Shown in pieces: positions 10,846 to 26,870 of a stretch of DNA of 64,000 nucleotides. Location: NCBI GenBank assembly GCA_900175165.2, contig FWWN02000689.1, positions 39,522-103,521 of the forward strand. The letters are read 5' to 3'. The first letter of the stretch is position 1. The number at the start of each line of letters is the position of its first letter. The notes under the pieces were generated by a model that saw only the letters and a list, made by a program, of their open reading frames with translations, had not been told where the DNA came from and did no database searches. This stretch comes from Rhizomucor pusillus (Eukaryota > Mucoromycota > Mucoromycetes > Mucorales > Lichtheimiaceae). The translations under genes and the position numbers were made by a program.

Positions 10846-11831
10846 TTAAGATAACAAGGATGCTATGGAATCTTTATGGCGCAAAGCTACTCTAGACAAA
10901 TCGATGCTTGATGGATTAGCATGTTTGTGGACGTTGTTCGACGAACCCTTTGGGATAGAGATTACGTACTCTTGATTTTGATCAAAGTCGGTCAGTGGTC
11001 TTCTAAGATATGATATTATGCACTTACAGAAATACATATACAAGTCAGCAGTAGCAATGTAGCTTCTATTATTGCAAGCTTACCTGAACTGTTCATCGCT
11101 GGATGTAGGTATGTCACTGTTGCCTTCGCTCTCGTCGACAACACGACAGTTGTTTACTTTTGCTCTGAAATTGTTCCATGCTTCGTCCAACAAGTGACGG
11201 GCTGCCCAATTTTCTTCACATCTGGCAAGGTCAATCATTACCTTGTTCTTGACTGCGGCTTCAAATGCTTTAATAAGATATTCCTTGTGAAGGTCTGGCA
11301 GCTGTGCCCATGTTTGCAAAGTAAGCTTGTTCTCCTTGTCGGAAGTGTCGTAAAGCAGCCGAATTGCAGTCTTGCGCAGGCGTGCCATGGTATCGTAATA
11401 AGTAAAGGCCTTATAATCCTCTGCTTATGGAAGGGCACACTTGATAGCATACTTTATATTATGATGCTTGCGATGGATACCTTCATCCGCTTCGAGCGAC
11501 CATCTGCTCTCTTCTTTGCTGCTCTTCTTGGATGTGGTATGATGTTCATGGACTCACTTGCATCAGCAGGACCTTGTAGTCCACCCTTGAGGCCGGAAAA
11601 CGGTTTGAGGTCGAGAAGCTCCACGATAGCATGTTGAAGATCACTCTTGACCTCCTCCTGCGCTTCTGAGACTCCTGCGAGCGCATTGTCTATAGACCCC
11701 AGGTTTGTGGAGATGGTCCCTTGCTCCTCCGATAGCGTTGTCAATTGACGCCTAACCTCTGCGAGCTCTTGTAGGCTATTGAGATTAGGATTGGAACCTT
11801 TGGCTTCCTCGCAATCTTCCTTGGCAGACAT
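10846..11831 (-). CDS. Uncharacterised coiled-coil protein
   Basis: Three exons are inferred on the minus strand. The first (from ATG at 11831) encodes an N-terminal heptad-like region (LQELAEVRRQLTTLSEEQ, then IDNALAGVSEAQEEV) and a basic cluster (RRAAKKRADGRSKRMK) that looks like a nuclear localisation signal. The second encodes a helical domain rich in Trp and Leu (LRKTAIRLLYDTSDKENKL, LHKEYLIKAFEAAVKNK, HLLDEAWNNFRAKVNN). The third, reached through a clean GTAAGC donor at about 11081, adds a Ser-rich tail ending DSIASLLS. The first junction uses an AAG acceptor and is less certain. No family was recognised. The middle domain could be a small DNA- or protein-binding fold specific to this lineage. 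Confidence 0.55.
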
Positions 11832-11951
11832 ATTGATCGTAAAATGAGAAGATCAAGAAAGAGAAAAGAATATTGTTAAAACAGAGGCATCATCTTTCTT
11901 TTTTGGTATAGAACTCATTCAATCATTTTGCTCTTCTTCCGTTTTCTCAAT

Positions 11952-12288
11952 ATGCGCGAGTGCGATACTTGTCCGGTATCATTTTCCAAAGAAGAGATGA
12001 AACAGATGCATCTTTGTGTTACATCAATTGTCAAAGCTTCCTCCTCTAATCGTCTTTTTGCGACTCGAAACTCTCACTTCTCACATCTTTCTGTCCTCCA
12101 CAGCCCTCCGTGCAACAGAAGCAAATAGAGTATGCTCTTGATTATCAAGAGCCAGATGCGCTGATTGACGCTGACAACGACCAAATCGGCTCGGAAGCTG
12201 TCGAATATTACAGGAAGACGATTTTCAATCCCGTCGATGCAATTTGCCCTGCTGTTGAAGAGGATGGAGCACAAGATAATGACAGCTG
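11952..12288 (+). CDS. Possible small acidic protein (about 70 residues)
   Basis: A short first exon, MRECDTCP, can splice in phase (donor GTATCA at 11976, acceptor CCACAG near 12110) to an open exon. That exon has good coding character: QKQIEYALDYQEPDALIDAD, then YYRKTIFNPVDAICPA, ending EDGAQDNDS with stop TGA. The product would be acidic with a Cys pair at its N-terminus. No family was recognised. It could instead be an exon of a larger or decayed gene that includes the open frame at 12553-12864. Confidence 0.35.
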
Positions 12289-12552
12289 AAGCTAAAAGTT
12301 TGAATTCTTACACATCGTTACCAAACAGAATCGTGGGCTGACATCCCGTACTCCTTTGCCAAGTTCCTTGTTTCTTTGGGCTCGACGAAATGCATTTATT
12401 TGGAAGTAATTTCGCACCGCTATTATGGAGTATGACAACGAACGCAGATATGGACACAGCATTGTTCTATATCAACAAAGATGGGGGAGCGGTTTTGAGC
12501 ACGGCAATAAATAATTGCAATGCATACGGCCTTCTTCTTTTGAAAGAAATAT

Positions 12553-12864
12553 ATGTATACCATCAGCTCCACACTAAACGCACCCGAAATTTGGGGACCA
12601 ACGCTGCCCAAAGCTAGAATCGACGATTATCGCAAATTCTCTCTGATGACAATGCTAAAGAAGCTCTGGCCAGCTCAAAAGAAGGTACAGCCTTCGTCAT
12701 TACCACCTTTCAGCCAAGGCATTACAGTGGGAGAAAGATTGTTCGTAAATGGAAACACTTATCAATGCTTCGAGCCTTGCAACCCATCAGGATCTTTCCT
12801 CAAGCTTGATGTATCTGTGGACAAATACCCTACCAATGTCGATATGAAGGAAGAACTGGAATAG
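12553..12864 (+). CDS. Hypothetical 103-residue open frame
   Basis: Uninterrupted ATG-to-stop frame with protein-like composition, including LNAPEIWGPTLPKARIDDYR, FSLMTMLKKLWPAQKK and LFVNGNTYQCFEPCNPSGSF, ending MKEELE. No signal peptide or membrane segment. It lies between unrecognised small genes and broken coding remnants and may be part of the same decayed locus. Not recognised. Confidence 0.35.
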   Translation: MYTISSTLNAPEIWGPTLPKARIDDYRKFSLMTMLKKLWPAQKKVQPSSLPPFSQGITVGERLFVNGNTYQCFEPCNPSGSFLKLDVSVDKYPTNVDMKEELE

Positions 12865-12908
12865 AGTACACTTTTTGGAGAAGCCATACTATTTTTCGGC
12901 CATCAGCT

Positions 12909-13461
12909 TCACGGTGTGTAGTATCCAGATTCAGGCTTTACATGTTTGATCGATGATAAATTTTCAAAACTAGGTGAAAAAAGAATACTGTATTTGTACG
13001 CATCGCAAAAGGCTTGGTCATCACGAAGCACGGCTATCCTTTTAGTACCAACATTGTTGGATCTGATCAAGATTTTCTCTATGTAGTGGATGCTGAGCAG
13101 ATTAGTTGCACTGTTTGACTGGTATCCTCCGTAAAAAGAACAGATCATTGTCTAAATGTCTATCCAAGAAATTCCTGGATAGGTTCAAAGATCGCATCGG
13201 TGTCCATGATATAAACAGTTATCTTTTTATGATAACCTTCTGTCATGTACCTGAGCTGCTCAATTAATCTTGGGCTTTTGTCGCTGTAATAGAGCTTAAG
13301 GGCAAACAAATACCGGAGAAAACAAGAAATGGACATAACGTGCGTAAAACTGAATCTGTCAGTATTTTCCCGTATACATCCTTGTAAAAGCTGGATATAT
13401 CTATTGAATCTGTGCCTAACTTGCTGTTACGTGCTGAAAACTTTTCCGCGATGGATATCAC
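12909..13461 (-). pseudogene. Interrupted coding remnant
   Basis: Three stretches on the minus strand look coding but do not join into one clean gene. The 5' piece (13461 downward) reads KFSARNSKLGTDSIDISSFY. The middle piece (about 13275-13155) reads SPRLIEQLRYMTEGYHKKIT and IMDTDAIFEPIQEFLG, then a stop. The 3' piece (13148-12909) reads SNSATNLLSIHYIEKILIRS and DDQAFCDAYKYSILFSPSFE. The first and second can be spliced in phase. Between the second and third a shift of frame is needed without room for an intron, and the 5' end lacks an ATG. A decayed gene is the simplest reading. The family is unknown. Confidence 0.4.
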
Positions 13462-13577
13462 TTTTTACACGAATGTATTCTTCTCCGCGAAGACGATTCA
13501 CTGCTCGAGAAACCGCGGCTTTATACGATCAAGTATATAAGACGATCAATGCGTCACAGGTCTCTTTGTTTTACTGA

Positions 13578-15592
13578 CAGCATTAGGTGACCCTTCAATC
13601 GCCAGCCGGGAAATCTCTATATATCGACTATACCTGCTCAATTAAATGTTTACATACTTGAAAACATAACCTACTCGATCTTTCGCTATAGGAATTGATT
13701 AGACTTTCAGGGATCCTAGTTCGGGTGACAAGATGAACTAATGTCATAATGGATAAAGTAAGATACTGCATAACACTAACTTAGAGTCTATTTCACGCAG
13801 ATCGATCTGGCATGTGAAACGAGTTTTGTACGTATTCATCAAACCTTAAATCTGTAAAATGTTAGCAGACGTTAGTTTTTCTGTTTCCAAGTATCTTACT
13901 GTACTTAATATGGTTTATTTGATGCTAACAGGTCAACTACGGTAGAAGCTAGCAGTAGTGTGAAGTGTATCCAAATCGAAGCAGTCGACCGTATTACCGG
14001 AAGGGCAATGTATAACTTGACTCCCAAACTGACGTAGCTTTGGACAAACAGGGTATGGTCCCCTTTCCGCGGAATCTGATTAAACTCCGGACATGGCATT
14101 GACGTCAATGAAAAATCTCTACTTTATCGCCGCATATCAGCCCTGAGAAACTGCAGAGGTTTCACCAATCATGCATCAGTCCAGCTATGGCTTTAACGCA
14201 TATAGCTCATGATCGTATGTGCATGACAAAAGGAAAAACAACATATCACAAAGCACGTCCGCTGTAAACTTTGTACTTCGTATCGCTAAAAATTTAGTAC
14301 TCATTAAACTTTTTTTGACCAAAACAAGTTCGTTGCCGCTTCGAATTGAACAACGAGATTTCCGTCATTCAAGTGCCCAAAAAGCGCGGTCGGTCTAAAG
14401 GAAAGAAAGACTCTCGTACGAGGGCTAATAGAGGCGAAGATCCTAAGAAATTGGTTCGGTGTAGAAAATCGGTCGTAACAAAACTACCAGGTATACAAAC
14501 GACCTCCCAGCTGGCGCTGGCTACTACCAGCAATGCTCTCTGCACAGCTCATGCCGGATGCTTGGGATTCTTCGTTGGACCTGGAGCATCGCCTTTGCAA
14601 GATAATGTAGACGACCGTTCCGCGATCAAACCATCATTGCACGCAATAACGGAAGCAAATCAAGATAGGTTATACACCTTCGTTTGCTGACGCAATCCAA
14701 AGTTCTAACGCTTTAATCCATTGATTCTCAGTTACGCTCATGGCAGTTCAAAGGCAGCATTGATGCCATCCAGTTCTCTGACATATAGAAAGACACCCAA
14801 AGCTTAATAGATTGCCTCAATTTGCCAGACCTGTGTCTCTGTGCAGCGCTTTATTTCCAGAAGGATCCTATCAGATACACCGTGTGCTAGGCCTTTACTC
14901 GATAACCATTCGATGAATGGTTAATGAAAAACTTTGTGACATGTTTGAAATGCTAGAAGCCATTTTCTCCCAATTTGCTCAAGTTAGACGTCTTCAACTA
15001 TCGATAACGGATCTCGTCTTCCGAATACTCCAAAATCAATGTGATGTCAATTTCAATAGCTGAAATTTGAAATAACATCGAACGAAAGAAAACGATAGGA
15101 GCCATCTCAAGTAAATTAAATCCATACTCACTTTTTTTGATATCAAGTATATAAGCAATGCAAAATACTTTTTTGTTTTCCCATGGAATGTCTCAACGTA
15201 ATTGAAAGCAATGATTAAACATGATAGGGCAGGTGTCAGGGCAAGTGCCCAATATCTACGATATTCCCGCGATTCACTGCCTTTCACAGTATCTCAAAAT
15301 TCACAAAACTTTGGCCAAGATTTTATACTCCGTTTTCTTCTTTGATTCATCTTGTTGCCTGTTCATACTTGTTTTCTTTGCAGGGCAAGCCGAGTGCTTT
15401 GAAACTATCCCTCCGTAGTATACTTAAGAGCCTGATTCTCGAGATCATTGCTGTGATTCTTTTGGAATCGCTTGTTTCGAGCAAGAGAGATGGAAGGCAT
15501 AATCTCAGGCAAGATGATTAGAGGGGGAACAACTGCAGTTTCGACCAGCTAACTCTAGCGTAGCCGACAAAAATTCCAGTTCGCCCCCTATT
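13578..15592. other. Gene-poor stretch before PAS kinase
   Basis: About 2 kb without a convincing gene. One open frame at 14346-14690 (+) lacks an ATG. It carries a basic, AT-hook-like KKRGRSKGKK and may be an exon remnant. The last few hundred bases should contain the PAS kinase promoter. No tRNA, terminal repeats or transposase signature was seen. Confidence 0.5.
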
Positions 15593-18500
15593 ATGTCAAG
15601 TTTGTCAAACCCTAACAGAGGCAGCGGCAGCAGCGTCGGCTTTGATGCCTCTTCGCCTCGGTATGCACGGTGTTTGCATCAGGAATATATAGCCCTTTAA
15701 CCCCCCTGAATGAATATATTTAGGGATGGGGATGCCGTGGAAGAGCAGCTCGACAGCCTCGCCCGTGCAGCGGATGGACTAATTCGTCTTCGGGAACATT
15801 TCGAGGATGAGATTGGTCACTGGCAACGGTCTCCAGAAATTGTACGCTTTCCGCAGGAATCCTTGCACAGCTTTCGCTTCTCTTCCGCCAGCACCAACCT
15901 TACTGATCTCGTCGAGCTTCGAAAAAGTCTGATGAACCGTTCTTTAAGCTTTCTTAAAAGTAACAACGATGTACGGCCCGGGGGATCGCCTGACACCCTG
16001 CCGGCACATTGTACTCCATTCACCTTGATGGTCGGCGACGATCTAGGTCGTACCAAAACCAAAAGCGTAGGTCACAGTCCCGTCGCGTACTTTAGTGTCG
16101 AGAATTACAGGGCCAGTCGCAGAAGGCAGCAGAGCTATCCAATGCCTGATACCCAAGAAACCCGCCATTCACCAGAGACAAACAGGACCTCCAGACCAGC
16201 AACGCCACTCACTCCAGACGACTCGGAGGTCCTTGCTACAATTCCGGAACGCGAAACACCATCGCGGACGTCCACAACTTCCAGCTCCTCATGTACAACC
16301 TCGTATTCAAATACGGCCACATCGAGCGACGATGATAAATCAAACAAACTCAATGTTCCCAGCAGTAAAGAGAGACGACGTGCATCCTCCAACATGATAT
16401 TCCCGCATCCTGCATTGCATACTCCTTCTCGATTCCTTCCACAGAACCAGGCAATCCTGACCACATACAATGATTGGCGCATTATTCTATCAAATGATGT
16501 TGCAGCGCTAGTTCTTGCCGGCTCAGGTGGCAGTTGCCGTGGTCTCGTGGGCAGGTCTGTGGTGGATTTCATCGACCCGACATACAGATCTCGCTTTCTT
16601 GACATGGTAATGAAGCGCAAAGAGGAGCTGAGCCATCTGGAAGATAGCACAGGAGGCATGGTACTTATTTGTGGTAACGTGGTATGTATCACATAATCTT
16701 TAATGTTTGGCTGAAGCAAGTCGGCTAAGCATGCTTGTGTATGTGCAGCTTCCCATTGTCAAACAAGATGGCACTCGTTCCGCGGCTTCGCTGTGGCTCA
16801 AGGAAAAGCGAAACGATGCAGGCTCCGCTGTTTACATATGGATTTTCGAAGAAGTTTTCGAAACTGTTATTCATGTATCGGTTGATACAAAGGTATGCAT
16901 CAGTTTGTGATCATACGGTTGATGCATTTCAGATGTTGAGTTTCGCTTCTTTCTGTGAATGTAGGGTATCATCCATTACGCTGACAACTCAGTTCACGAT
17001 CTCTACGGGTACTATACTGACGAGCTCATCCACAAGCCGGTTGATATCTTGATTCCTTCGCTTTCCCGCAACAACGACGCATCGAAAGAGAATATGTGGG
17101 CAGAAATCAACAAATTACGGTCGTTTGGAAGTAAAACGAAACTCGGCGCCTGCTTCCCCATTGTCGCCAAGGTACACACAGTTTCCAACTCCTCGGAATC
17201 CCCAGAGCCGATACCCCATCTCACCCTCAGGATCACATCTATACCAATGATCGCCGGTCTCGTGACCATCCGCCGCGACGGAACTATTGAAGGATGCAAC
17301 GCTGTTTTTGCTCGGTACATGTTTGGTTTTTCCCAAGAAGAACTCATCCAGCAACAAAAAAATATCGCTGATTTAATGCCTCAGTTTCCAACACTCTTGC
17401 GATGTCTTGAGCGAGACGATCTGTTGCAGCACGGTATAATTATCAACAACCACATTTGCCGCAAGCTGATTGCCGACATGGATGGCACCGAAAATAAGTT
17501 CCCATCATCTGTGGCAAACCCGCAAGCTCGCCGATTGACGCAGACACCGAATGGACAAACACTCCCGGTTCTGATAGCAATTCACCGAGATGGCACTCCT
17601 TTTGAGGTGCAACTGCAGCTTAAACTGGTAGAAGGATCGGACGATGTATGTGCATTGTGGATTACATTTGATCGAGAAGCGACATTCTCCAGGGTTGGCC
17701 ATGTTTCATCTGCTTCAACGCCTATCGAGATCAAGCAACACGATGATCTCGGGCTGCCAACTGCTAAGAAGCCTTTGCGGCCTTCGGACAATAAAATGGC
17801 CGAGCCGGCTCCAGCAGCAGCAGCGGTAGCGGTGCCGGCAAAATCGACACAAAAGCAAGCAATTCCCGACGATGCCGAAAACAAGCCGATGCGCATTATT
17901 ACTAGCTTTTCTCGGCCAAACATAGTTTCCCTAAATCCTCAGTCACCCGTTGCGCCACCAACACCTGTTGCTCGACAGAATTCTTCGGCATCGTCGTCGT
18001 CATCCAAACAGACCCAGTCTTTCCCAGAGTACTCTGCACAAACGAATGCAACAACAATCGACGATTACGAGATACTAGATAATCTTGGCCAAGGAGCTTA
18101 CGGATTAGTCAAGCTTGCAGTTCGAAGGGATGATCCGGAGCAGAAGAAGGTCGTTATAAAGTACGTTATCAAATCCAAAATATTGGTAGATTGCTGGACA
18201 AAGGACCGCAAGCTCGGTGTGATACCTGTGGAGATTCACATTCTGCATACCTTGCGGAGGTTGCCACACGAGAACTGCAGCGACATGCTTGATTATTTTG
18301 AGGATGACGATTACTACTACATTGTTATGGGATTGCACGGCGTCGGCATGGATTTATTCGATTACATCGAGTTGAAGAATGGAATGATGGACGACGAGAT
18401 TCGGCACATATTCAAGCAGATTGCCCTAGCAGTGCGACACTTACACGATAACAAGATCGTTCACCGCGATATCAAAGACGAAAATGTAGTGCTCGATGAA

Positions 18501-18917
18501 AACGGCGGTGTGCGCCTTATTGACTTTGGAAGCGCTGCCTATCTCAAGGGCCGCCGCTACGACACGTTTGTCGGCACACTTGACTACGCTGCACCTGAGA
18601 TTTTGGCAGGCCAGACTTATGAAGGTCCACCGCAGGATATCTGGGCCCTTGGCATTCTGCTCTATACACTCGTCTACAGGGAAAACCCTTTCTATGACAT
18701 TGACGAGATCTTGGGACATGAACTTCGTGTACCATTCGTACTGTCCGAAGGTAAGAAAGAGAATTTTGGCGAGATGAGTGGATTGCAAACGCAAGGTAGC
18801 TAACACTTATCTTATATAGGATCGCTTGATTTGATCCGAAAAATGCTTGACCGCAACGTTGAAAGTCGCCCCAACATTCACGATGTGCTGGCCCACCCGT
18901 GGTTGAACTCAGGTTAA
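15593..18917 (+). CDS. PASK: PAS domain-containing serine/threonine kinase (PAS kinase)
   Basis: Nutrient-responsive kinase that controls carbohydrate partitioning (yeast Psk1/Psk2 phosphorylate Ugp1 and glycogen enzymes). Five exons (15593-15660, 15724-16681, 16749-16892, 16965-18750, 18820-18917) give 1017 residues. The N-terminus is Ser-rich. A first PAS domain spans roughly residues 265-375 (DWRIILSNDVAALVLAGS). A second starts near residue 482 (IAGLVTIRRDGTIEGCNAVF, then GFSQEEL). The kinase domain runs from about 756 to 1012: glycine loop GQGAYG, Lys in VVIKYVIK, catalytic HRDIKDEN near 890, DFGSA near 909 and TLDYAAPE. GLHGVGMDLFDYIE matches the hinge typical of PAS kinases. All catalytic residues are intact. 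Alternative identity is unlikely. Confidence 0.95.
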
Positions 18918-19113
18918 AATCCACTATAGGGGGCGATGTTGCCTATACCCATTCTGTCCATTCCTTTCATCATCATTATCACTTTTATCCGTAAAAACTT
19001 TAGGGTTGTGTTTTCTTTGTAGATTGTCCCGTGAAATGTTTTCCTCTTTCTTTCTTTTTTTCTTTCTATTTGTTCTCTGTACACATTCTATGATTTGAAA
19101 GATGCTTTGTAGT

Positions 19114-19707
19114 CTAGAAACCTTTACCGATGCCCGTCTTGTCAACAATAGATTTGATGGCGGTACCTTCTTCCTCGCAGAGTTCTGGATGGATGTAGAA
19201 TAATGATTTTGGTTTGGCTGGTTTGCCGGCGACCTGTCCCTTTGCTTCGTCCATGTTGGTCACCATCATGGTTGTGAATATCCGTGTAGCTGGTCCGAGA
19301 GCTTCGACAGGTACGATTGTCTGGTGTTCCTTTGCGAAAAAGTTCAATGTGTGCAAAGTAAGGTGCTTGGAGTCCGGCGTGGTGATCTTTGTAACGTACG
19401 GTGACATGACCCACTGAATCAGACCGGTTGACGCTGCACTGGTAGCTATCGCTGCCGTGACAAGCGTGGCCCTAGCAACGAACGGAATCGGTACATCGAT
19501 CACAAACACAAAGGGCGAAATGCCAGTTCCGAGTCCAAGGGACGTGATCGAGAAAAGCTTCAACTTTTTAGCAACATTGGCAAGTGGTCCAGTGTAAATA
19601 ACATTGTCTTTTGAGGATGCTGCTGCTGCTGTGGCGTTGGTTGCTGTAGCAGTCCAGCGTCTCTGCACAAGACTTGCCGTTTGGCGCGATATTACAGTCT
19701 TGTACAT
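19114..19707 (-). CDS. TMEM70/TMEM186-family mitochondrial inner membrane protein
   Basis: A single-exon gene of 197 residues. The N-terminus is basic and hydroxylated (MYKTVISRQTASLVQRRW), a typical mitochondrial presequence. It is followed by YTGPLANVAKKLKLFSITSL, the start of the TMEM70-like domain (YxGPL...K.FS..S), and two hydrophobic helices (FVFVIDVPIPFVARATLVTA and following), then a matrix-side tail. Proteins of this family assist assembly of respiratory complexes in the inner membrane. The exact orthologue cannot be fixed from sequence alone. The gene starts 167 bp from the divergently transcribed pantothenate synthetase. Confidence 0.78.
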   Translation of the reverse strand: MYKTVISRQTASLVQRRWTATATNATAAAASSKDNVIYTGPLANVAKKLKLFSITSLGLGTGISPFVFVIDVPIPFVARATLVTAAIATSAASTGLIQWVMSPYVTKITTPDSKHLTLHTLNFFAKEHQTIVPVEALGPATRIFTTMMVTNMDEAKGQVAGKPAKPKSLFYIHPELCEEEGTAIKSIVDKTGIGKGF

Positions 19708-19874
19708 TTTAAGTTTCTTTTTAGTGCGGTGGAAGAGGGGGAGGAAAGGGTGCTTAAAATTCCCAAAGCGGACACAAACGTTTTGGCGACACCCTGTCGA
19801 GAGAGAAAGATCAATGAGCCGTGAGTTTGGACGACGCTTCCTTGCTGTATATTATGGAGACACTCTAGTTTAAC

Positions 19875-20998
19875 ATGGACTATACCTCAGTACGCATTCC
19901 ACCAGGGATTCGTGTATTCAACAAGATCGCCGACTACCGCGCATGGCGACGTCAAGTGCTGCTTGATCGTCAGACTGTCGGCTACGTGCCTACTATGGGC
20001 GCACTTCATCAAGGCCACTTGTCTCTAGGCAGGTATAACGGATAATACTCGGGATAAAACTTTCCTGACATATTTCAATACTAGTCAATGCGGCGAAGGC
20101 ACAGTGTGACCACGTTGCATTGACGATTTTCGTCAACCCGGCACAGTTTGCACCCCACGAGGACCTTGCAACATACCCAAGAACACTGCAGAGTGATTTA
20201 GATAAGCTGGCGACGCTTGGTCCCGCCACAGTTCTTGTCCCTCAAGTCTCAGAGATGTATCCCAGTGGCATCGAGCTTGATGTCAGCAAACAGATAGGCG
20301 CATTCGTCGAAGTTAAAGGACTGTCGCATCAATTGGAGGGCGTGACACGACCTCATTTCTTCCGCGGTGTAGCAACCGTTGTTTCCAAGTTTTTAAATAT
20401 CGTATGTGGGACAAAGTGCAAAGACGAGCATTTTCCTCACAATTGGGCTTGTGTAGATGGAACCAGAGCATGTTTATTTCGGGCAAAAGGATGGTAAGTG
20501 CTGATAACTCGAAGCATTCCTACAAGGACAATGATAACATGAACTCTACGTCCAGTGCAACAATGCATGGTTATCCGACGTATGATACGTGATCTGCACT
20601 TCAACGTCAAGATGCACGTATGTCCGACCGTCCGAGAGGCTGACGGCCTCGCCATGTCTTCCAGAAACACCTATCTTACCCCCGCGCAGCGACAGTATGC
20701 GCTAGTGCTTTACAAGGCATTGACTCGAATGAAAGACATGTATGGTGCCGGTACACGACATGCCCCTGCTTTGAAAACTGCTGCGGAGGAATTGATAGAA
20801 GAATCACGTAAACAAGTGCAACAACTGGGAACTGAGGATTGGGAAATCAAACTAGACTACATCAGCATCGCATCGCCAGACGATCTTCATGAGATTCAGG
20901 ACGATATTCCGCAAGAGACAGGTTGCATCCTGAGCGGTGCTGTCTTTGTTGGCAAGACGCGCATCATTGATAACTTGCTTATCGACGTTCCCATGTAA
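19875..20998 (+). CDS. PAN6: Pantothenate synthetase (pantoate-beta-alanine ligase)
   Basis: Joins pantoate and beta-alanine with ATP to make pantothenate, the coenzyme A precursor. Family motifs appear in order: VGYVPTMGALHQGHLSL (nucleotidyltransferase HIGH-like site), IFVNPAQFAPHEDLATYPR, the pantoate-binding FFRGVATVVSKFLNI, EPEHVYFGQKD, and READGLAMSSRNTYLTP, which binds ATP phosphates. The end, GAVFVGKTRIIDNLLIDVPM, matches the family's C-terminal beta strand. Introns lie near 20032-20090, 20403-20455 and 20493-20556. No targeting peptide is obvious, so the enzyme is probably cytosolic. All active-site segments are intact. Confidence 0.94.
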
Positions 20999-21899
20999 AC
21001 CATATATTTGCATCCCTTTTCTTTTTTCAATTAGACATTTGAATATAGAGCTCTTTCAGCAGCACCGTCAATTCCCAAATTACTTTAGACCACGCGGCAC
21101 TTAGCAACCAGATCGAGGCCCATCAGAATGTTTCCTTCTCAGTTGCTACGTTTTCTCGTCATAACCATAGCAACGCACTCGGACCGGTTAGCAGCTTGTG
21201 CCGCCGTATGTGAACGAACGGTGCTCCAAACGCTGGTCCAGCGTGTATGTTGCATGGCCATGTCAGATTTGGCTAAGCACAATCATCATTTGGGCAAAAG
21301 TGAGAATTTTCCCGCACTTGGTTCATCGTCACGGGAAATCGGGCACGGACTTGCGATGTCGCCCTTGTGAAGCAAACCCGAACAACCCAAAAATGGATAT
21401 TTATAAATATCAATTGTTGTTAATTGGTGGTAGCATATAAAGTACATCATCTCCTCGATCATTTGAAATCTATTGCTAAGATGCAACTGGCAAATCCCAT
21501 CGCTGAAAACAATGGATGCAGAGGTATCTGCGACGATAACTGCAACCACGTTTCAAATAGTTTCCAAGTAAGTAAATGCAAGGTGTTGTCCAAAATATGC
21601 TATTATTTGAAGCTGGTTCTGTATACAATGGTTATATTAGTCGTAGTTATTGTTAGTAAGCATATTCTGTAGAATACATGCTTCCTCCTCCAAACGCAGG
21701 TGCGTAGTTTGTGCGACCCTGAGTTTGAATCAATGGACAGCTTGGGATCGTGAAAGGACGATTCCTCACTCTTCTTCTAGTTAGTGAAAAGCCTTTCAAG
21801 ACGTTCTTCAACAACCTTTTTCCCAAACGTAGACCTTCACGTCCCACCTCCTTCTCTGTCCTTAACGCTACGCACTCTCCAGGTGCCGACTCGCCCGAT
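20999..21899. other. Intergenic between PAN6 and UBP15
   Basis: No gene is supported. An open frame at 21424-21672 (+) contains a Cys-containing segment (NNGCRGICDDNCNHVSNS) and a hydrophobic tail but has no family resemblance and ends at random-looking sequence. The UBP15 promoter is expected just upstream of 21900. Confidence 0.45.
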
Positions 21900-26525
<4,626 letters not shown>

Positions 26526-26870
26526 CATCCTCCTCCTTGTCATTCTGAAGAAGAATAAAATTCGAAACGTCAGTCCAAGATATTTGAGCTTAGGCACATC
26601 GTAACAACAGTAATCTTTTCCACCCAATATCTCATCCCTGCTGAAAAGCATAATCGAATATATACAAGGCAGGCTCCATCTGTGAGAAACAAAGCCAAGA
26701 GAATGGTGGATGATTGCCAGTAAAAGGTCGTGCGAAAATTCATTGTAGCCTGACGAATGAGAATGCACAATCTAACCGTCACAATCATCTTTTTTTACAG
26801 GATTCAAGCACCGTTCTCCCAAAGTAGCTTTCCTGGAACTTTTTTTCCCTCTCTCTTCCCTTACTTTAGA
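26526..26870. other. Intergenic upstream of GTP cyclohydrolase I
   Basis: No coding sequence. CT-rich blocks near 26795-26865 precede the FOL2 start codon and probably belong to its promoter and leader. Confidence 0.5.

Noticed and set aside
16135..16719. 194-codon minus-strand open frame
   Set aside because: Antisense shadow of the Ser-rich PAS kinase exon; the plus strand shows conserved PAS sequence.
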